From positions 1-6,079 of the forward strand of contig JAGHBM010000069.1 of assembly GCA_021160955.1 (NCBI GenBank): a stretch of DNA of 6,079 bases. Direction: 5' to 3'. The translations under genes and the position numbers were made by a program. Below the pieces are notes generated by a model. It saw nothing but the letters and a program-made list of their open reading frames with translations. It searched no databases and was not told the origin of the DNA. Source of the stretch: Candidatus Aenigmatarchaeota archaeon (GTDB taxonomy: Archaea; Aenigmatarchaeota; Aenigmatarchaeia; PWEA01; JAGHBM01). Of this stretch, positions 1 to 3,717 are shown one piece after another. Numbering within the stretch: position 1 is the stretch's first letter; each line of letters opens with the position of its first letter.

Positions 1-503
1 ATCTTGGAGAGTTCTCTTCTCAAATGCCTCAATTCCTCCTGTAAGTCGAACATCTGCCCCTCAAATTCCTGAGTCTTTCTCTCGTAGAGACTCTCCGGCC
101 TGTATTCCTCGGGTTTGACAAATATCTCATCCAAGGATATCAGAGTATCAGTTATCTTTGATGTGGCATCCCTGATTCTCTCAGTTACGTCACCTTTTAT
201 CTCATCTACCTCGTAGGAGAGAGAAATTAATCTTGTCATTCTCTTGAGAAGCATCTTCAATTCTTGCAACTTCTTAAGCACTTCTCTGTATCTATCTATT
301 TTGACGAATAAAGGAGCCATATCCGGGGTTATCTTCTTTTCCGGAGGCTTTGGGACGAGAGGTTGATTAGAAGAAGGTTGCGGAGATGGTTGTGGCGGAG
401 GTGGTGGAGGCAATGGAACATTACTCAAATTCTCCCCCTTAACCGTGTTTTTTATCTCCTCGAGTTCTTTCTTTTTGTCCTTATTCTTCCTAAAGAGGAT
501 CAT
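1..503 (-). CDS. Proline-rich linker / coiled-coil protein, N-terminal part (runs off the window)
   Basis: An open frame runs from ATG at 503 (complement) to base 1 without a stop, giving 167 residues of an incomplete protein. Three regions are visible. Residues 1-24 are strongly charged and lysine-rich (MILFRKNKDKKKELEEIKN). Residues 30-54 form a proline-rich linker with six consecutive prolines at 32-37. From about residue 60 the chain is helical and heptad-like, beginning TPDMAPLFVKIDRYREVL and continuing as an amphipathic coiled coil to the window edge. There is no signal peptide or membrane segment, so it is probably cytoplasmic. I recall similar short coiled-coil proteins of unknown function in uncultivated archaea, but cannot name a family. 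No Shine-Dalgarno site is seen; a TATA box about 32 nt upstream suggests a very short leader. The start and frame are well supported, but the function is unknown. Confidence 0.8.
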   Translation of the reverse strand, partial: MILFRKNKDKKKELEEIKNTVKGENLSNVPLPPPPPPQPSPQPSSNQPLVPKPPEKKITPDMAPLFVKIDRYREVLKKLQELKMLLKRMTRLISLSYEVDEIKGDVTERIRDATSKITDTLISLDEIFVKPEEYRPESLYERKTQEFEGQMFDLQEELRHLRRELSK

Positions 504-529
504 GAGACCACATTTAATTATTTTCTGAT

Positions 530-541
530 ATTTATATAAAT
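530..541. promoter_or_regulatory. Palindromic TATA box between divergent genes
   Basis: ATTTATATAAAT is a perfect 12-bp palindrome in the 95-nt gap between the divergent genes at 503 and 599. Its centre lies 32 nt ahead of the minus-strand ATG, which predicts transcription starting near 510, almost at the start codon. It is 63 nt from the plus-strand ATG, which could instead use the T-rich stretch near 565-574 for leaderless transcription. The symmetry means it could serve both directions; the assignment is inferred from spacing only. Confidence 0.5.
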
Positions 542-598
542 GTTTATTTTCTTGCGAAATCGATCTTTTTTATTAAGAGAATTTCATATGAAATATTC

Positions 599-1048
599 AT
601 GAGTAGCGGAGAAAAGTTCAAAGACGATGTCATAAAGAAAGTAATTGAATATGTCAAAAACAGGTTGAAAAACGAACCTACCGGTCACGACTGGTGGCAT
701 GCATATCGTGTGTGGAAAATGTCTTTGAAACTCTCCCAAAAAGAAGAAAACGTGGACTTATTCGTCGTTCAACTCGCGGCACTTCTCCATGACATAGCGG
801 ATTGGAAATTCCATGGTGGTGACTCAGATATAGGCCCTAGCGTTGCAAGAGAATTGTTGGAAAAACTTGGAGTTGATGACAAAACGATAACTCACGTGTC
901 AGAGATAATAAGAAACATGTCATACAAGGGACCGAAAGAAAAAAATAAGATAACATCGATTGAAGGGAAAATAGTTCAGGATGCAGATAGATTGGACGCT
1001 ATGGGAGCAATAGGAATTGCAAGAGCATTCGCATATGGGGATACATGA
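599..1048 (+). CDS. HD-domain phosphohydrolase, N-terminal 149 residues (gene interrupted by frameshift)
   Basis: This is the catalytic part of an HD-superfamily metal-dependent phosphohydrolase of the YedJ/YpgQ type. B. subtilis YpgQ is described as a Mn2+-dependent pyrophosphohydrolase acting on dNTPs; the substrate here is unknown. Visible motifs are GHDWWHAYRVW with H34, the HD doublet H64-D65 in LLHDIADWKF, and QDADRLDAMGAIG with D130, the expected metal ligands. Full-length relatives are about 215-225 residues. Here the frame ends after FAYGDT, where relatives read FAYGG and continue to IYDP. That continuation lies in another frame from 1045, overlapping as ATGA at 1045-1048. One extra base in the G4 run at 1037-1040 would join the two frames. 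No Shine-Dalgarno site precedes ATG 599, so it is probably leaderless. The alternative ATG at 588 is out of frame and closes at once. Confidence 0.9.
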   Translation: MSSGEKFKDDVIKKVIEYVKNRLKNEPTGHDWWHAYRVWKMSLKLSQKEENVDLFVVQLAALLHDIADWKFHGGDSDIGPSVARELLEKLGVDDKTITHVSEIIRNMSYKGPKEKNKITSIEGKIVQDADRLDAMGAIGIARAFAYGDT

Positions 1049-1266
1049 AGAGGATGATATATGACCCTGAAACTGGGTCGAGAAAAGTTACAGACAAAGA
1101 ATACATCAAAGGCGACACGTCAACAATAAACCACTTCTATGAAAAACTTCTTCTCCTCAAGGACTTGATGAACACCGATGTAGCCAGAGAAATTGCTGAA
1201 AAAAGACACGAATTTATGGAGCAATTTCTTGAAAGATTCTATAGAGAATGGGAAGGTAAAGAATGA
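1045..1266 (+). CDS. HD-domain phosphohydrolase, C-terminal 73 residues, displaced frame
   Basis: This frame carries the conserved C-terminal part of the same YedJ/YpgQ-type protein: MIYDPETG, then the family-typical TSTINHFYEKLLLLKDLMNT and AEKRHEFMEQFLERFYREW before the stop at 1264-1266. Joined to the upstream frame by one added base in the G run, the total would be about 222 residues, the normal family length. The reading is intact to its stop, so any lesion is recent, a sequencing error, or tolerated. The ATG at 1045 overlaps the upstream TGA as ATGA, so reinitiation making two chains is formally possible, and GGGGAT at 1037 lies just ahead but is too close to be a good ribosome site. 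It ends 4 nt before the convergent tRNA-Gly gene. Confidence 0.75.
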   Translation: MKRMIYDPETGSRKVTDKEYIKGDTSTINHFYEKLLLLKDLMNTDVAREIAEKRHEFMEQFLERFYREWEGKE

Positions 1267-1287
1267 AGGTTGGTGCGCCAGCCGGGA

Positions 1288-1454
1288 CCCTCACCCGAGG
1301 AAGGGGAAGTATCCCCTTCCTAAGGGATTACCAACCCCTCTGATTTTTGGTTGGGTTTGCAAGACCCAACAATGTCATGGCAAACCAAAGGTTTGCCCAA
1401 AAAATGTTTCTTTTGGGGATAGAGGACCTTTTCTTTTTAAAGAAAAGGGTCTCT
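1288..1454 (-). other. tRNA-Gly intron 2, T-loop position 59/60 (167 nt)
   Basis: The T-stem CCGGG (1465-1461) and its partner CCCGG (1286-1282) are separated by this insertion. Splice-site pairing is visible: exon TTCA pairs with intron TGAG (one G-U), followed by 3' bulge GGT, cut as GG/T. On the 5' side bulge AAA is cut as AA/A. Removal gives T-loop TTCAAAT. The insert is unusually long and highly folded, with perfect hairpins (plus-strand coordinates) at 1298-1321 (10 bp, 4-nt loop), 1350-1370 (7 bp), 1379-1397 (8 bp, 3-nt loop) and 1427-1448 (10 bp; the innermost pairs must open). It encodes no recognisable protein. The inner helix next to the 5' bulge is imperfect, so the BHB is of the relaxed type. 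Confidence 0.85.
1344..1379 (-). repeat. Shared intron block B, copy in the tRNA-Gly T-loop intron
   Basis: This 36-nt block aligns with 3498-3535 inside the D-loop intron of tRNA-Thr, with 33 identities over 38 columns (3 mismatches, 2 single-base gaps). Its core is a hairpin, GTTGGGT (1350-1356) with ACCCAAC (1364-1370). The flanking TTTTTGG and the CAATGTCATG side are conserved too, so it is more than a chance hairpin. Confidence 0.88.
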
Positions 1455-1475
1455 TTTGAACCCGGGTCACGAGCT

Positions 1476-1544
1476 ATTTCCGTCTTCCCTCCAAAAATTG
1501 AAACTTTCTGTTTCAAGTATCTTTACGCCGAGTAAAGGGTTCCT
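1476..1544 (-). other. tRNA-Gly intron 1, canonical position 37/38 (69 nt)
   Basis: Exon bases TTCC (1550-1547) pair with GGAA at the intron's 3' side. This leaves 3-nt bulges CAA and ATA next to the anticodon stem CGAGC/GCTCG. Cutting after the second bulge base gives a 37/38 junction and restores loop TTCCCAA, the standard archaeal BHB geometry. Inside are two perfect hairpins: CTTTAC/GTAAAG around a TCGGC loop (1521-1537), and TTGAAAC/GTTTCAA around a 5-nt loop (1498-1516). The first is shared with the tRNA-Thr 37/38 intron. The junction at 1544/1545 versus one base either way rests on the BHB rule. Confidence 0.88.
1521..1542 (-). repeat. Shared intron block A, copy in the tRNA-Gly 37/38 intron
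   Basis: These 22 nt align with 3448-3469 in the tRNA-Thr 37/38 intron, with 20 identities over 23 columns. The core TTTACGCCGA is identical on the plus strand. Both copies fold into a 6-bp stem with a TCGGC loop, and both occupy the same place, just inside the 5' splice site. Confidence 0.85.
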
Positions 1545-1610
1545 TGGGAAGCTCGGATCCTGCCACTAGACCACTGGCGCATTACGTAAAAGCTATTACT
1601 TTTTGACTTT

Positions 1611-1621
1611 TTTAATATTTT
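1611..1621 (-). promoter_or_regulatory. Possible TATA box for tRNA-Gly
   Basis: AAATATTAAA-type sequence on the minus strand lies about 35 nt ahead of the tRNA 5' end, which would start transcription near 1590 with a ~10-nt leader. The whole 1581-1670 gap is AT-rich, so the exact box is uncertain, and read-through from the gene at 1671-2243 is also possible. Confidence 0.35.
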
Positions 1622-1651
1622 GATTGAACTTTAAAAAATTTAAAAACTAAG

Positions 1652-1658
1652 AAAAAAA
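1652..1658 (-). terminator. Possible oligo-U terminator after the 190-residue protein gene
   Basis: A run of seven T on the minus strand lies 12 nt past the stop codon at 1673-1671, followed downstream by further T-rich DNA. Archaeal RNA polymerase commonly terminates at such U-tracts. No stem is needed or seen. Confidence 0.35.
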
Positions 1659-1670
1659 GGAAGAAATCAA

Positions 1671-2243
1671 TCAACCGAAAATTCCACCGAAGCCTTCCAT
1701 TGCAGATTCTTCCATTTCCTTCATCTTGTCTATTACCTTTTGCTTCTCGTCTCCTTCCAACTCCTTTGCAACATCTTTCAGTCTTTCCTGAGCCTCTTCG
1801 CACGCTTCCTCGGATCCATCTATCATAATGTAATATCCATCGGTCTCCAATCCAAGCGATTTATTATCCCTGATTGTTATGCTCTGTTTAACCAAAGAAT
1901 TCTCTCCTATACCCACAATATTTCTAACCTTTTCCAGTTTATCATCATCCACCGAAAAAACAATGTATTTTCCATTCAGCTTAGTCTCTTTCATTTCTTC
2001 GACTTTCTTCAATATTTCCGAAATATCTTCAACAACTGTTGCATATCCTTCAAGAACCTCTCTGACCAATTTCTCAGCCGCACCAGAATTAGCATCAAAA
2101 ACCAAATAACTTCCACTATCCAGTCCAAAATTCTTTTTACTTATTATCGTGACCAATTTCTTGTCCAAAGAATTGGGACCTTTACCTACTAAATCTTTTA
2201 CCTTGTTTAGATTTTCTTTCTCGACAAAAAACACAACTTGCAT
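1671..2243 (-). CDS. Unrecognised protein with two tandem ~72-residue domains and Gly-rich tail
   Basis: The 190-residue product contains an internal duplication. Residues 1-72 and 91-164 align along their length, sharing VFFV/IVFSV, the helix LNKVKDLVG/LEKVRNIVG, then GPNSLDKK/GENSLVKQ, a GLDSGSY/GLETDGYY loop leading to a strand, and a closing helix. The implied order strand-helix-strand-strand-helix would suit a small alpha/beta (ferredoxin- or ACT-like) fold, but that is inference. A lysine-rich helix (73-90) joins the repeats. The C-terminus is an acidic/lysine helix ending in the glycine-rich tail GFGGIFG. No signal peptide, membrane segment or catalytic motif is seen. ATG 2243 is well supported by AGGGGTGA 5 nt upstream and a TATA box beyond it. 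It is divergent from the exchanger gene and may share regulation with it. I do not recognise the family. Confidence 0.88.
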   Translation of the reverse strand: MQVVFFVEKENLNKVKDLVGKGPNSLDKKLVTIISKKNFGLDSGSYLVFDANSGAAEKLVREVLEGYATVVEDISEILKKVEEMKETKLNGKYIVFSVDDDKLEKVRNIVGIGENSLVKQSITIRDNKSLGLETDGYYIMIDGSEEACEEAQERLKDVAKELEGDEKQKVIDKMKEMEESAMEGFGGIFG

Positions 2244-2247
2244 AATT

Positions 2248-2255
2248 TCACCCCT
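2248..2255 (-). promoter_or_regulatory. Shine-Dalgarno site for the 190-residue protein
   Basis: AGGGGTGA on the minus strand lies 4 nt before ATG 2243 and matches the GGTGA core of archaeal ribosome sites. It fixes the start codon and is the strongest such site in the window. Confidence 0.75.
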
Positions 2256-2275
2256 TTATACAAAATTCTCGTGTG

Positions 2276-2285
2276 TATATAAAAA
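2276..2285 (-). promoter_or_regulatory. TATA box for the 190-residue protein gene
   Basis: TTTTTATATA on the minus strand is centred about 25 nt ahead of the Shine-Dalgarno site, so the predicted transcript starts near 2256 with a ~12-nt leader that just contains the ribosome site. Spacing and sequence agree with archaeal promoters. Confidence 0.55.
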
Positions 2286-2303
2286 TATGAAATAAAAAGA
2301 ACA

Positions 2304-2310
2304 TTTATAA
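2304..2310 (+). promoter_or_regulatory. TATA box for the cation exchanger gene
   Basis: TTTATAA followed by AATATAAA lies about 25-30 nt ahead of GTG 2337. This predicts a transcript starting near 2332 and therefore essentially leaderless translation. It lies about 25 nt from the divergent TATA box at 2276-2285. Confidence 0.5.
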
Positions 2311-2336
2311 AATATAAAAAAATACAAGATTTTATT

Positions 2337-3353
2337 GTGACTTTCATGATAATTTTAAGCGCTATCGGAATTCTCGTATCCTCGTTGGTGATTTACTATG
2401 CGGGAGAACATTTTGCTACGGCATCATCGTTTATGGGAGACTATATGGGTATATCAAGATCGGCAAAGGGAGCAACATTTGATGCGATATCCAGCTCCAT
2501 GCCAGAGCTGTTGATTGCGTTGTTCAGTGTTATACTGTTCTCAAAATTTGAGATCGGTGTTGGAACAATTGTCGGATCGGCACTGTTCAACATATTGATA
2601 ATTCCTTCCCTATGTGCATTTGTGTCACCAAAAATATTCAAAGTATCTGACGATGTGATTCACAGAGATGGTCTGTTCTATGTCCTCACAGTGATAATAC
2701 TCATGATGGTTATGTTCTACAATGTACGTTGGTCTATGTACGTGGGGATCCTATTCATCGCTACATACATTTTATACTTTTTAGAGATATTCAGACATGG
2801 AACGGCAAAAAATTACGGGAGAAGACTATTGAAGTTTATCAGACTAGGCCCATCATATAAACATGTTTCCAAGGTGAGAAAAAACCAAAAAAAATTACAT
2901 CACGAAATTTTAATATTAATCATTAGTTTAGTGTTTATAATAATTTCAAGTTATTTTCTCGTGAAGTACTCGTTAATTCTCGCAACTACATTGGGAATAC
3001 CACCGATAATAATAGCTTTCGTGATAACAGCAGCAGCCACATCGATACCTGACCTTGTCATATCAGTCGCAGACGCTAGGAAAGGAGACATTTCCTCCGC
3101 AACTTCCAATGTGTTTGGATCAAACATATTTGATATTTTGATAGGTTTAGGTCTTCCCGTACTAATAGCTACTTTAATGGGAATAAATATAGAGATAACT
3201 CCGATGAGTCTTTTCATACTTTTTGGACTTCTAGTATCTACAGTCGTAACACTCTACATACTTGCCGAGAATATGAAACTCACAAAACCAAGGGCAATTT
3301 TGCTCATCTTGATGTACATCACACTGGTTTCATACATTGTTATCGTATCTTAA
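2337..3353 (+). CDS. CaCA-family cation/Ca2+ exchanger, NCKX-like signatures
   Basis: This is a cytoplasmic-membrane antiporter that moves Ca2+ against Na+ (or another monovalent ion). At 338 residues it is close to NCX_Mj and YrbG in length. Two inverted alpha-repeats are clear. The first (about 45-90) has GATFDAISSSMPEL with E57 and IGVGTIVGSALFNIL. The second (about 228-270) has AAATSIPDLVISVADARKG with D239, and NVFGSNIFD ending at D266. Pairing Glu in repeat 1 with Asp in repeat 2, and the wording TSIPDL and IGVGTIVGS, resembles K+-dependent NCKX exchangers more than NCX_Mj, which has Glu in both. About ten hydrophobic segments are present, with a basic central loop near 153-190. The start may be GTG 2337 or ATG 2346 (M4); promoter spacing favours GTG. 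The role is presumably calcium extrusion. K+ coupling is inferred. Confidence 0.93.
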   Translation: MTFMIILSAIGILVSSLVIYYAGEHFATASSFMGDYMGISRSAKGATFDAISSSMPELLIALFSVILFSKFEIGVGTIVGSALFNILIIPSLCAFVSPKIFKVSDDVIHRDGLFYVLTVIILMMVMFYNVRWSMYVGILFIATYILYFLEIFRHGTAKNYGRRLLKFIRLGPSYKHVSKVRKNQKKLHHEILILIISLVFIIISSYFLVKYSLILATTLGIPPIIIAFVITAAATSIPDLVISVADARKGDISSATSNVFGSNIFDILIGLGLPVLIATLMGINIEITPMSLFILFGLLVSTVVTLYILAENMKLTKPRAILLILMYITLVSYIVIVS

Positions 3354-3408
3354 GAGAAATATAGCAAAATGGAGCCCCGGGCGCGATTTGAACGCGCGAC
3401 CTGCTGCT

Positions 3409-3469
3409 CTCTCAAACCTTTTATTTCACCAGCCAGTTTTGGTGAAGCTTTTACGCCGATAAAAGGTTC
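3409..3469 (-). other. tRNA-Thr intron 2, canonical position 37/38 (61 nt)
   Basis: A near-ideal BHB is visible. Exon CTCG pairs with intron TGAG (one G-U), bulges are TAG and AGA, and the inner helix AACCTTTTAT pairs perfectly with ATAAAAGGTT. Splicing gives loop CTCGTAA. Two hairpins lie inside: CTTTTA/TAAAAG around TCGGCG, which competes with the inner helix, and TTCACCA/TGGTGAA with an 8-nt loop. Confidence 0.9.
3448..3469 (-). repeat. Shared intron block A, copy in the tRNA-Thr 37/38 intron
   Basis: This is the counterpart of 1521-1542, with the same position relative to the 5' splice site, the same TCGGC loop, and a stem of equal length that differs by one extra A-T pair in place of a C-G pair. 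Confidence 0.85.
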
Positions 3470-3486
3470 TACGAGGCAGCCGCTCT

Positions 3487-3538
3487 TTGCCGATTGCTTT
3501 TTGGTTGGGTTTTGCGGGACCCAATCAATATCATGCTT
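3487..3538 (-). other. tRNA-Thr intron 1, D-loop position 20/21 (52 nt)
   Basis: Exon GCCG (D-loop) pairs with intron CGGC, with bulges GTA and AAA. Cutting after the second bulge base joins GCCGGT to AGAGC and rebuilds a normal D-arm. Because of flanking A residues the junction could be shifted by one base without changing the product. The intron contains a TTGGGT/ACCCAA hairpin with an 8-nt loop, flanked by ATTG/CAAT that can pair further. Most of it is the block shared with the tRNA-Gly T-loop intron. Confidence 0.87.
3498..3535 (-). repeat. Shared intron block B, copy in the tRNA-Thr D-loop intron
   Basis: Counterpart of 1344-1379. It makes up 38 of the 52 nt of this intron. Its hairpin arms TTGGGT and ACCCAA are identical to the other copy, and most changes fall in the loop. 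Confidence 0.88.
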
Positions 3539-3587
3539 ACCGGCTGAGCTACCGAGGCATTTATACTCTCATTTTTAATCAGTCATT

Positions 3588-3600
3588 TTAAAATATTTAA
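3588..3600 (-). promoter_or_regulatory. Possible TATA box for tRNA-Thr
   Basis: TTAAATATTTTAA on the minus strand is centred about 35 nt ahead of the tRNA 5' end, predicting a leader of about 10 nt. It is the best candidate in an AT-rich gap. Confidence 0.4.
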
Positions 3601-3653
3601 CATTACTCAATTATTGAAAATGTAATAAAGGTATTTTTTGATGGAAATAAAAA

Positions 3654-3664
3654 TTTAAAAAATT
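3654..3664 (+). promoter_or_regulatory. Possible TATA box for the radical SAM gene
   Basis: TTTAAAAAATT lies about 25 nt ahead of 3682. A transcript starting there would fall just after GTG 3679 and leave about 36 nt of leader before ATG 3718, which favours the ATG. The spacing is not tight enough to be decisive. Confidence 0.4.
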
Positions 3665-3717
3665 GATGAGTTCTTGGAGTGAAACCTATTTATTATCTTC
3701 TTGGGGTTAATTCTTTT

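Larger units (their letters stand above)
1271..1580 (-). tRNA. tRNA-Gly(CCC) with two introns (37/38 and T-loop 59/60)
   Basis: Read on the minus strand, exon 1 (1580-1545) has acceptor GCGCCAG, the glycine-type D-arm GTCTAGTGGCAGGAT, and anticodon stem CGAGC with loop TTCCCAA, anticodon CCC (1548-1546). Exon 2 (1475-1455) completes the stem with GCTCG, has variable region TGAC, and opens the T-arm CCGGGTTCAAA. Exon 3 (1287-1271) is T60, stem CCCGG, acceptor CTGGCGC, discriminator A and encoded CCA. The spliced product is 74 nt, all arms pair, and archaeal tRNA-Gly has A73 and this D-arm. It decodes GGG glycine codons. It sits 4 nt from the convergent HD gene and 90 nt after the stop of the same-strand gene at 1671-2243. 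Without removing both introns no cloverleaf forms. Confidence 0.93.
3370..3558 (-). tRNA. tRNA-Thr(CGT) with two introns (D-loop 20/21 and 37/38)
   Basis: On the minus strand, exon 1 (3558-3539) carries acceptor GCCTCGG, D-stem GCTC and AGCCGGT. Exon 2 (3486-3470) carries A21, GAGC, G26, stem GCTGC, and CT plus anticodon CGT and A37. Exon 3 (3408-3370) carries A38, GCAGC, AGGTC, T-arm GCGCG-TTCAAAT-CGCGC, acceptor CCGGGGC, U73 and encoded CCA. The 76-nt product pairs in every arm. U73 with anticodon CGT is what archaeal threonine tRNAs show, and it decodes ACG. It lies 16 nt from the convergent exchanger gene. Both introns must be removed for the D-arm and anticodon arm to form. Confidence 0.94.

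Noticed and set aside
1298..1321. A rho-independent style terminator for the HD gene (10-bp hairpin)
   Set aside because: No T-run follows on the plus strand, and the hairpin lies wholly inside the tRNA-Gly intron.
1288..1454. A homing endonuclease gene or CRISPR-like repeat inside the T-loop intron
   Set aside because: 167 nt is too short for an endonuclease and no such motif appears. The hairpins differ from each other and there are no regularly spaced direct repeats.
1193..1535. Open frames of 62-88 residues on both strands over the tRNA-Gly introns
   Set aside because: They cross intron hairpins and tRNA exons, show low-complexity composition and no protein-like motif. The cloverleaf with BHB sites explains the DNA.
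1740..2192. A 150-residue plus-strand open frame
   Set aside because: It is antisense to the duplicated-domain gene, whose internal repeat, ribosome site and TATA box mark the minus strand as coding.
1271..3558. The two tRNA loci as copies of one duplicated segment
   Set aside because: Acceptor, anticodon and T-stem sequences differ and mark glycine and threonine identities. Only intron blocks are shared, and one pair sits at different positions.
3369..3578. A 69-residue open frame on the plus strand
   Set aside because: It is the antisense of tRNA-Thr, including its exons, so it is not a gene.
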